This document shows, one piece after another, positions 9,669 to 25,686 of a stretch of DNA of 64,000 bases. Origin of the DNA: Argentina anserina. Taxonomy: Eukaryota; Streptophyta; Magnoliopsida; Rosales; Rosaceae. The position numbers were made by a program, and so were the translations under genes. Every line of letters begins with the position of its first letter. Position 1 is the first letter of the stretch. The stretch is taken from assembly GCF_933775445.1 (NCBI RefSeq), contig NC_065877.1:1674001-1738000 (forward strand), written 5' to 3'. The notes beneath the pieces are model-generated. The model saw only the letters and a program-made list of their open reading frames with translations. It did not search any database and was not told the DNA's origin.

Positions 9669-11303
9669 ATGACAACCTTCGCCCTTTTTATTTCCATCCT
9701 AATTATACTCTATCTGCTCCTACCAATTTCATCTCAAGCATATTCCGGCAACCAAGGCCAATGGCAACTCCTACAGTCCTCAATCGGCATCTCTGCCATG
9801 CACATGCAGCTCCTCCACAGCAACAAGGTCATCATGTTCGACCGCACCGACTTCGGCGCCTCCAACATCTCCCTCCCCGGCGGTCAGTGCCGCGAGGAAC
9901 CCAAGGGCGCTGTCTTGCAACAAGACTGTACTGCCCACTCCGTCCTCTACGACATAGGCGAAAACACCTTCCGACCACTCACCATCCAAACCGACCCGTT
10001 TTGCTCCTCCGGTGCTGTCCTTCCTGACGGAACCTTAGTCCAAACAGGCGGATTCAACGACGGCGAGCGCTCCTTGAGAACATTCTCTCCATGCAATGAC
10101 GAGAGCTGTGATTGGAACGAAGAACCAAACTACTTACTAACACGCAGATGGTACGCCACTAATCAAATATTACCGGACGGAAGAGTAATAATAGTCGGAG
10201 GTAGAAGACAGTTTAACTACGAGTTCTACCCTCGCGGCAGTTCTTCCTCTACTATCTGGCTTGAGCTTATGAGACAAACCCAGGACCACGGAGATGAAAA
10301 CAACTTGTATCCCTTTGTACATCTCTTGCCCGATGGAAACTTGTTTATCTTCGCTAACACAAAGTCTATACTCCTTGACTACAAGCAAAACACCGTCGTT
10401 AAGGAGCTCCCGGAAATCCCAGGCAAAGAGCCACGTAACTATCCGAGCAGTGGTTCTTCGGTCTTGCTTCCTTTGGATGAGAACCAGCCCTTCCTCCGAG
10501 CTGAGATAGTCGTCTGCGGCGGAGCGCCACGCGGTTCATTTGGGCTTGCGGAGAATGGGAGCTTTCAGAAGACGCTCGGCACTTGTGGGAGGATCAACGT
10601 GAACGACGGAAACCCTAATTGGGTCATGGAGGACATGCCTGTACCTAGAGCTATGGGTGACATGATTCTCTTGCCAAACGGAGACGTACTTATCTTAAAC
10701 GGCGCTGGACTTGGGACCGCCGGTTGGGAGTTGGGACGGAACCCCGTGATAACACCAGTCCTTTATCGCCCGTCCGAGTTTCCGGGCCGACGGTTTAGGG
10801 TTATGACGGAGTCAAAAAGGCCGAGGCTGTACCATTCCTCTGCTGTTTTGATCACCGATGGCCGGGTTTTAGTTGGAGGAAGCAACCCTCATGTGGGCTA
10901 CAACTTCACCGGCGTGGACTACCCAACCGACTTGAGCTTGGAAGCATTTTCTCCGCCGTATTTGGCGAGGGAATACGAAACTTTGCGTCCCAGAATCGTT
11001 TCGGTGGAAGAGATTATCAGTTACTCGGAGCCATTTTCGGTTGCGTTCGCTGTGCCCGAGTACTTGGACGTAAGTGTGTTATCGGTTACCATGGTTGCGC
11101 CGTCGTTTACCACGCACTCTTTTGCTATGAACCAGAGAATTGTGGTGATGAAGTTGGGCCAAGTTAGACACTTGACGTTGGATACGTATGAGGTAGCGGT
11201 GATGGGGCCGTCGGCGGCAGAGATTGCACCGCCGGGTTATTATTTGTTGTTTGTGGTACATGCCAATATACCTAGTTCTGCTATGTGGGTGAAGTTGCAG
11301 TGA
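9669..11303 (+). CDS. Glyoxal/aldehyde oxidase (GLOX-like), secreted copper radical oxidase
   Basis: A single uninterrupted exon encodes 544 residues, the normal length of plant GLOX proteins. Residues 1-24 form a hydrophobic signal peptide (cut near SSQA), so the enzyme should be secreted to the wall or apoplast. The glyoxal-oxidase N domain with kelch-type repeats runs from about 30 to 430, and a C-terminal DUF1929 domain from about 435 to 543. The residues of the copper/tyrosyl-radical site, by analogy with galactose oxidase, are all present: Cys112 in DPFCSSG and Tyr162 in RRWYAT (the cross-linked pair), Tyr388 and His389 in RLYHSS, and His483 in TTHSF. Family enzymes oxidise aldehydes to acids and release hydrogen peroxide. 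Plant members act in pollen, seed mucilage or defence; the role of this one is unknown. No break is seen. Confidence 0.93.
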   Translation: MTTFALFISILIILYLLLPISSQAYSGNQGQWQLLQSSIGISAMHMQLLHSNKVIMFDRTDFGASNISLPGGQCREEPKGAVLQQDCTAHSVLYDIGENTFRPLTIQTDPFCSSGAVLPDGTLVQTGGFNDGERSLRTFSPCNDESCDWNEEPNYLLTRRWYATNQILPDGRVIIVGGRRQFNYEFYPRGSSSSTIWLELMRQTQDHGDENNLYPFVHLLPDGNLFIFANTKSILLDYKQNTVVKELPEIPGKEPRNYPSSGSSVLLPLDENQPFLRAEIVVCGGAPRGSFGLAENGSFQKTLGTCGRINVNDGNPNWVMEDMPVPRAMGDMILLPNGDVLILNGAGLGTAGWELGRNPVITPVLYRPSEFPGRRFRVMTESKRPRLYHSSAVLITDGRVLVGGSNPHVGYNFTGVDYPTDLSLEAFSPPYLAREYETLRPRIVSVEEIISYSEPFSVAFAVPEYLDVSVLSVTMVAPSFTTHSFAMNQRIVVMKLGQVRHLTLDTYEVAVMGPSAAEIAPPGYYLLFVVHANIPSSAMWVKLQ

Positions 11304-13420
11304 CGTGTTTAGGGTAATTAAGAAGAAATTAAGTAGGACGGTAGGAGAGTGATATATGTAATGATGCATAAAAGGAAAGGTTTTTGAAGAGTATGTACAA
11401 TATATATTATCTTAAGCGAAATAATAAATAGAAAATTACTAAGTAGCTAGAAACCTTACTTTTCATAATCCTAATACAAATCAGGACAATAGTCGAGGCC
11501 CAACAACTAAAAATAGCAGGCCTTGTTCCAAGCCCATCCATCAAATGACCGAAAAACGCAGTGTTTTCATTGATTACACATCTGCCACTGCTATATAAGG
11601 AGCAACCGTCCCCAAATCGAATCCTAATTCTACATTTCGCATCTTCTCTCATCTCAGTAGCGGGTCACTCTGTCCCTTTTTTTTTTTTCATTTTGTTCCT
11701 AAATCCTCCGAATCAGTAGCAGTAGCACCGATCTCTCCCATCTCCAAATTCAGTAGCAGTAGCATCGATGTGTTTTGCCTCCAGATTCCTATTTAATAGC
11801 AGCTTCTCAATTAGTGTGTAAATTTTATGGAGCATGATAAGGTAAGTCGTAAATCTTCTTTAATGTTGTTTTCAATGTCTATAAATTGTAAGAGGAACAC
11901 GTGAGGTGGTATATGCTATTGTGTTGATTATGCTAAAGTGGATTTGAGGTAGTAGCAAATTTTTCATGTGTTGATTATATATGCTAGTGTGTAAATTTAC
12001 TACTATTGTGGTGTTTGATTATGTTATTGTGTTGTTTTTGGGTCAAAATATGAATTATGCTACTATGTTATTACTATTATGTCTAGAAATTTTGATGCTA
12101 CTGCGATGTTAATACTATTGTGATCTATACTAATAACATTAGCCTCAATTGTATGGAAATGATTGTGCTACTGTGTGTTTTTTGCTGCTATTATGGTGTT
12201 TGATTACTCTAATGTGGTGTTTACTGACGTTGGTTATGATATAATGCTTTTAGGCAGTAACATATTGTGTCAAATGAATTCAATTGAAAGCTCCGGCATG
12301 TAGAATAAAGTGCAAAAGGTGGGAGAACGATGATGAGCATAGGGAGGAGCAAGACAAGGGGAAATATATAAAAATCAATGGATGACAAAACAGTAATCGC
12401 AATAAAACCATGTGGCAGCCTGACAACAGGGTGATCCTCAAATGTAATATGTAGTCCTAATATGCACAATCAAATTAGTGTATGAGTTTTGTGTTAAACA
12501 AATTATTGTCCCGTAGTTAATAGTAATTTGTTAAATTATTAAAGGCAAGAATATAATGTATCATAACCTTCTTAAGATAGGATAATGTTTGAGTTTCTTG
12601 AAAAAGAGTGTTACGCAGTGTGACTTACGATGCAACCCCACTTTTACTTTGGACGTTAATTAAGGAAGGGGATAGATCAGTACTCGAACATTATCATGAT
12701 CGATCAACATATTTTCATAACTAGTGATTAAGATTGGTAATTAATTTTGGTTGTGAAGTATCTTTCGAAATTAGAGGTTTCTGACCAAGACAACAAGATA
12801 ATATTGACTTAGATTAGTGTGATTTGGAAATCAAATTGAAGATATAGGCAATACTTCTATGTATCATTGTGTTCAATCAATTGATAAGAATGTTGTAGCT
12901 CGATCGATCATGAAAATACCACGTAAGTTACGTAACACATCAACTCTATTGTGGAGGATGACTCACAATATACCTTTCCACATTTTAGCTGCATTAGTAA
13001 CTCTTCTAACCTATGCTATTGTCAGGGAATCCTCTCAGACATGTATGATCTACAATCACCTTGACATATATGAACGATACCTTGGAAATTTCCTAGCTAG
13101 AGCACATATCTCATCAAACCTAATTCAAAGTTTCAAACCACAAATCTATGTCTTCCCAAATCTCCAAGATTGAATCAAAACCCCCCATCGAGTTCTCGAT
13201 ATGGATCAAAATCTAGAAAAGAGGAAAACTCTCCCGCTAAGCTTTCCCCCAATTCGTACCCTTTTTCAAAACCGCGTTGACAAAAACACCCTCAGCCCGG
13301 AGAAACATCCCATCCCATCGTCGTCGTGACGTAGCAGTAAGCTTCCACGTAATCGCCGTCGCCGTCATTGATGCGCGTCAAGGTCACTTTCGTGATTTCC
13401 CACAAGACCATTCTCCGTTA
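11304..13420. other. Intergenic region with a possible cryptic transcription unit
   Basis: It begins with the 3' flank of the oxidase gene. At about 11591 there is a good TATA box (CTATATAAGG), followed by a pyrimidine-rich stretch and a short ATG frame at 11827 that ends in a strong donor (AAG/GTAAGT at 11841/11842). About 11900-12230 is filled with a loose repeat of TACTATTGTG/TGCTACTGTG words. No long open frame or known domain follows. The rest, to 13420, is AT-rich without a supported gene and grades into the presumed 5' UTR of the kinase gene. Confidence 0.45.
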
Positions 13421-13635
13421 AAGTTACCCGCCACAAACATATATTACTAACCAGTCCACCCGAGTTTTCCCTCCGAACTCTTCTTCTTTTCTCTCTCTCT
13501 GAAAATAAAAATAAAAAAATAAAAAGAAATAAAAAGTGAGAGAAGAACTTTCAAGAAGCAGAGAAAAATCGCAACAAAAAACCGTTGCGGTTTCGATAAA
13601 GCTGAACAGACTCACCGGAGTAGTCGTCGCCGGAG

Positions 13636-20211
<6,576 letters not shown>

Positions 20212-21555
20212 AAAGCCTCGTTCTCTCAACTGTGAATAATGAGACATATTGCTTCTTTGCTTTGAAGTTAGGGTAGAGGATATAGAGTGAATGGAGAAAA
20301 GCATGTACAACAATTGTGGTATTTGTTAATGCATGACCTGCTACTGCTGCCCAAAGCTGCAGCTAAGTCCTCTTGTACAGTGTCCATAGAAAATAGTTTG
20401 TCCTTTTATTTGTAATTAATTGTGTTAATACCTCCCTGATAAACTGAAAACTTTTGGTTGGGAAGAAAATCATTGAAGTAAAATAGGTATACAGATTTCT
20501 TGTTGAGATGCTGCTTCTCAATTGAAGTTATATATATACATATGTTCAAAAGTTTTTTTCTTTAGTTTGTGTGATTACAGCAAGATGTTCTCTAGAGTCC
20601 TTCGTAGCCTCTGCAACTATGCGTATTGCACACTTGAAAACACCCGATCTCTCTACATTGTTCCTCTTGAGTTCAATGATGCCTGGAAAATATATCTGAT
20701 AGGGCTGTTATCGGCGCAGATGGCTCTGTACTGAGGGTGAGTTTAGGGTTTCTCAACAAACCCTCCCTTTGGAACCCAGCTTTCTCCAACACCCTCTGAG
20801 ATGCCTTATTATCTGAATATACAAAAGCTTACAACCTAAGCAAATGAGGCAAGTCCTTAAACACTTGAGGAACCACGGTCTTCACCACTTCCGTGGTTAT
20901 TCCTTGTGACTCTCATCACCTGACCATGGAAAGACAGATATGAAGCCGATTGAACGATCATCGATGCATATCGACCGGCGCCAAGGGTGGGGGATACAAA
21001 CATCTTTGAGGAAAGTGCGAGCCTCCTCTTTGGTTGTCAAAGTCTTCCATCGCAGGTTTCAAGTTACTTCGTCTCCGGCATATGTCATGAGATCGTCGAC
21101 ATCGGATAGCCGGAATGGACGGAGGGTGAGGTTTGACAAGTTGATCTCCATAACTGTGACAAACTGACGACATTGCTGTATTGGATTGCACAGAGCTTGC
21201 TGAGTGTAAATTATGTTAGTATATTTCGGCAGACTTTGTTACATAGTGACATTGACATATAGATTAATTTAAGGGTCAACGACCAATAATTCATTTCATA
21301 AGTAATGCTTATATCTTTAAATATTGATAAGTTGATTCATCTTGAGCTGTGCACTCCTTATCCCGTAAGCCAGCTAAATATGACAAAAAAGGCCGGCCAC
21401 TGTAGTAGTAATATACGGAAATTTCGATTTTCTAAAAAATGGATATTTCGATAGAAGTATCGCGGAATTATTGAGTTTCATAGATTATCAAACAAGAATA
21501 ATGGAAAATTAATAATTCGTTTTAGAGGATATGTATATAAAGTGTAGACTAAATG
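20212..21555. other. Intergenic: kinase 3' UTR, then unassigned sequence
   Basis: The first few hundred bases are probably the 3' UTR of the upstream kinase gene. The rest has small open frames of no recognised family. A segment around 20940-21170 is GC-richer and gene-like in composition but shows no known domain on either strand. Confidence 0.5.
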
Positions 21556-21640
21556 ATCAAAGTAATGCTCAGCATTGGTTAAGGAGCTTCTCCTGGTGAA
21601 CTTGGTCACGAGTTTGATTCCCCTTGCTAGCTTGTTTTTT
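21556..21640 (+). mobile_element. SINE-like sequence with Pol III A and B boxes
   Basis: TGCTCAGCATTGGTTAAGG (21565-21583) resembles a tRNA A box, and CACGAGTTTGATTCCC (21608-21623) resembles a B box. They are about 40 bp apart, as in tRNA-derived plant SINEs. No tRNA cloverleaf can be drawn. The 3' end and target duplication were not found, so boundaries are approximate. Confidence 0.45.
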
Positions 21641-22290
21641 CTAGGGAGAGAATCAAGGAACAGTTGTGGAATATTCCTCCAATCTTGGAAAAATTGTCAG
21701 ATATCGGGATATATCTCGAAATTTTGGGAAAAATCACAAATTTCGCACGAAATGTAATTGGTAGGCGCCCAAAATAGTGAGATGCAAAAAAAAAAAATTT
21801 CGCCGAAATTTCGACCATTTTTTCGATTTTGTTGTGGCAATTTTGGGATATGTGATGTTAACAGTGCTCCTCTCATTTGCAAATATTTTCAAGAATTTTA
21901 AGCCAAAGTTGTCAGGATGGATGCACTAGAGAATCAAGATGAATGAAACTTTTGTGAAACTCAAGGTGGTAAAAATCGGAAAGCCAGCTGGATTAGTAGG
22001 TATATCAACCTCATTTTCTCGATACCATGTACTAACAAACATATAATCGGCATGAAAAATCTACATTTTAAACCAATTAATAACGTTAGTATACCAACTA
22101 ATTGGTACGGTTGGTAATGAGTTTCTACTAACATATTTATGGCCCAAAAATTTAAAGGCACAATCCAAATAATTTGTTATTAGTAACAACACAAATCCAA
22201 AGTTTTATACAATTTCAAGAAAATTACCAAATACAAAGTCACAAATTGAACATGTCAGTCCAAAAATCATAAATTTAACAAAAATATACG
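21641..22290. other. Unassigned spacer with AAATTTCG-rich inverted motifs
   Basis: Around 21690-21835, and again at 21418-21465 before the SINE-like piece, the words AAATTTCG/CGAAATTT and ATATCG recur in both orientations. This suggests a degraded transposon end or satellite-like sequence. The remaining sequence is AT-rich with no gene. Confidence 0.4.
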
Positions 22291-22461
22291 GTTGAGTCTG
22301 ATATTGAAACACGAGTACTGAGAGATTTGATGGAAATCGAGGCAGGAGATGAAAACGGCTTAGATGTGCAATTTATTGACTTTCAAACCCTACAGGACGC
22401 TACTGAGAATTTCTCTGCTGCAAACAAGCTTGGAGAAGGGGGATATGGCCTTGTAAACAAG
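22291..22461 (+). pseudogene. Fragment of a cysteine-rich receptor-like kinase (one exon)
   Basis: The translation VQFIDFQTLQDATENFSAAN followed by KLGEGGYGLVNKG is the juxtamembrane/glycine-loop exon of plant receptor-like kinases of the CRK/DUF26 type, and it ends in a splice donor (AAG/GTAATT). The usual VYKG is LVNKG here. No other kinase exons follow within 500 bp, and the next gene is on the opposite strand, so this is an isolated relic. Confidence 0.7.
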
Positions 22462-23015
22462 GTAATTAATTTGGTTGGTAACACTAGCTTGCTAGTTTGA
22501 AGACATCACTCAACTGCAATATCGAACATAACAGAGAAGCGCTTTTTTGCATGGATATATATCATACACTTTCCTCTTCAAAAATTATGAGCTAACTTGA
22601 GGAAAATGAATACAGACAGCTATAGGAAACTACGGCACATGAACTCTCGTGTCTTCTAGTTTACTGTCTAAATAACTACGGCAGCCATTGTAGTTATATA
22701 TTTAGTTCTGTCAGTGTTGGAAAATTGGTTGATATATTTAGTTCTGTCAGTGTCGCCAAGGCTCTAATTTTTGACACGTTTCCCGTTGACAAATAAACAG
22801 TATTTCGCAGTATACTATTTATGACTAAGAATATCACCCGTGAATCAATGCTTGATTACTTCTGCAACCTAAATTTGACAGCAATTTATTGTATGAAACA
22901 ATGTTATTACATATGGTCTCAGCAAGTTGAACTTGCTAAAAGAACATAGGCTCAAAAACCTGAAATTCTATCTTCGAGCTTGAGGTGTCTCTGGGCCGCA
23001 GTAAGATTTTCCTTC
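22462..23015. other. Spacer, no gene seen
   Basis: AT-rich sequence between the kinase fragment and the stop codon of the SEC-C gene. It contains a short near-duplicate (ATATATTTAGTTCTGTCAGT, at about 22697 and 22733). Its right part should be the 3' UTR of the minus-strand gene. Confidence 0.5.
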
Positions 23016-25006
23016 TCACTTATCCTTTCCACAGCACCTTCATAACAGTTACCACAAAAGCCAATAAGCTTATGAATCATAAACCCGAGAATATGAAGTT
23101 TGAAAAGGTTTTAAGTACGATAGATTATTAGAATCAAGAACTGCCAAGTATTGATGAAGCATGGAATGCTTAAGTACCGCTTGTATCTCTTCTTGGAACC
23201 ACAGGGACAAAGTGCATTCCTACTAATTTGCCCACTGTTAGCCAAATTAGACTGAGCACGGTCAAATGGGGTTGAACCCATCAACTTTTGCACCTACATT
23301 ACAGAAATTTTCAGTAAAAACTTCTCACATTTATTTCATGGAAATTTCGAAAATGAAACTTGAAGTTTCTATATGACTAGTAGAGAACCATTTGATCTAA
23401 GATACTAAGTAATGTTCATCTGTATGTGGTGATTTTCAATAATCTGGGATGTATGAAGGAAAAGCACAATGTGAGGTAAATACCTCGCCAATGCTTGTTG
23501 GCAGTGGTTTCCCTTCTGCTTTCAACTGTTCCATCTTCTTGTTTGCGTCTCTGGCCCAAGTGAACTTTGCAAGTGCATTCTCTACATCAGATATTGTGCA
23601 TTTACAGTGCTTTGCTGCTTCTTGTTTTTGAGTAATTTGAAGATTCTACAAAAGAGAAGACCTAAAGCCATAATCAAGATGCTTAACAAGACACTTGAAA
23701 GACACGACCTTATACAGAGATGTGTACAAAAACAAACACTTGGGGGCATACTCTTATTCAGGATCGACAATATTGGCCTTTTAAAGAGGAACAAAGAGAC
23801 CTCGGCTTTAAAATGGTCAATCAGAGTAGGAGAAAATAGAAAAGGATCAAGTTGGTAAGAAACGAAATCCATTCTAGTGTGCTACGCAATGACACTATCA
23901 CAAAATTCAGCATCAAAATAATGATTTAGGATTCAATAGTTTTTTGCAATTATATCCTGATCCCCAATAAAACCAAAGCAAAGTAATGGGAAAAAGATTT
24001 GGTATCAAATGGTACTTTCGAATAAGAATACAGAGAACAATTTAACTAACTGGAATGAATCTATGATTTGATCCAACCTTTAACTATCCTATGAGACTTG
24101 AGCTTTTACAGCAGTAGCACATATTAGATAGATACAGCCAGAGCAATAACATATGTGGCACAAAAAGTTGACAAAGAAACCATTAACAGATTAAAAAAGA
24201 GAAAACCAACCTCTCCAGTAGTATCAAATTGTCCGAGATAACGTATTATTGACTCCTGCTTCTCAAATGCATCGGCAAAAGTCGCCTCACTGCTTCTCCC
24301 AACAATGTATTGCTTGAATGCCCCGACTCTTCTAGCATTCTTCATCTCATCCGCAAATCCTAGTCCCAATTCAACAAAAAAAACGGTTACCACTACTTAA
24401 AATGAGATCCATCAACTCCCAACCAATCTCATTGTAAACAAACAAGTTCAACCAAATGCTATAACCAAATTGTCATTAAAAATAGCTTCAGATAGAATCA
24501 ACTTGATCACAGATATGCAATTGTGAATTAGATAGCAGCCAAAGTTTCAATCTTTCTATAAATTAACAACTGGGTTTGTCAAAAGCTAACATATCATACA
24601 AAAAAAAATGCAAACTTGAATGAGACAGCAACCAAAGTTTCAATCTTTCTTCCAAATCCCATCTGGGTTTATCATAAGCATGACACTTTAAGCACATAAG
24701 TAGCTAATCAGCAAAACCCAGAGAGCAAAACCAAACAAGAGATAGAGTAACTAAAGTGGGAAAGGGCGTACGGAGCAAAGTGAATGATTCGGAGCTGGGC
24801 AGGGTTCCATCTGGGGAGGTCTTGTTGCCGGTGAAGGCACCCTTGAACTTGTCCATCCATGAGTAGTCTAGCTGCGACGTGGAGACGATCGAGCGGTGCT
24901 GTGCTGGAATGCGGTGACTGTCACTGTGAGAATAGCCGGATAGAGAGGACAGGAAAGACGAGCTTTTCTTGCGTAGTGTTGTGCTTAAGATTCGTGAAGC
25001 TTGCAT
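23016..25006 (-). CDS. Small SEC-C motif protein, probably mitochondrial
   Basis: Five exons are proposed: 25006-24772, 24359-24211, 23645-23484, 23293-23178 and 23037-23016, giving 227 residues with in-phase GT-AG junctions. The N terminus (MQASRILSTTLRKKSSSFLS) is Arg/Ser-rich and lacks acidic residues, like a mitochondrial presequence. The middle is charged and helical (FADEMKNARRVGAFKQYI, AKFTWARDANKKMEQLKAEG, VQKLMG), faintly like an SRP54 M domain. The C terminus is a complete SEC-C zinc-binding motif, CPCGSKKRYKRCCG, with Cys211, Cys213, Cys222 and Cys223. The second half of the motif lies in a last exon of only seven codons plus stop. SEC-C motifs bind zinc and occur in SecA and in unrelated proteins; I do not recognise a named function. 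Confidence 0.82.
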
Positions 25007-25686
25007 TTTTGGAGTTTTGTCAACTCTTTTTGCTCACTGAGAGAAACCCTACTTTGAGTATTTCAGGGTTTTGGGAGAGTGGAGTTGGAGACTACTAATA
25101 CGTCGTCGTTTTAACTTGCTTTCTATCCTTGTCTTCTAAACCCTGAACGGAACTCTCAGCATCAACTGCAACTTTATTCCCATCATGTTATTAAACTCGG
25201 TGCATTTTTTTTAATCTATGTGGATCATTTAACAAGATGATGTTCTTGTAGTATCATAGAACGCGTATGCTTCGTGAAGTTTTGTTAGTGTTAGTAGTGT
25301 ATGTGTTATCATTTAGGCACACTTAGGAACCCAGCCAGGAGAAAGTGCAATCTAACATGGACAAAGTATGGAAAACAGGACACAGACATTAAGGATGAGA
25401 ATCAGGCTACATCAAATATTGTAGGTTTATGTCCAAATGCATATATTCCATATAAGATGAAAGTCATGAAACAACAGAAATTTAAATAAGAACCAAATAT
25501 ATAAATAAGAAAGATTCATGTTCTCAAATGAGTCAAATCTCAACCATAAAGACTAAGGTATTGTAATTGTTCCAGCAAAGTACCATAAGACAATACTACA
25601 AAAGTAAAGAGTTTAAACGAGATCAAAACTTAACACCATTCTACTCCAATTATGTCTGCCCATAGGCTTGAAAGAAAATGAAAAAT
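25007..25686. other. Spacer between the SEC-C gene and EF2
   Basis: It contains the promoter side of the SEC-C gene (from 25007) and the EF2 3' UTR (about 25540-25686). A block at about 25190-25315 is a diverged copy of one at about 29636-29745 on the other side of EF2. No gene is seen. Confidence 0.55.

Noticed and set aside
12859..13173. 104-codon plus-strand frame upstream of the kinase gene
   Set aside because: No family resemblance, AT-driven composition, and no splice or promoter context.
21556..21640. A tRNA gene
   Set aside because: A and B boxes are present, but no acceptor stem or cloverleaf can be formed, so a SINE is more likely. The same reasoning applies to 36247-36374.
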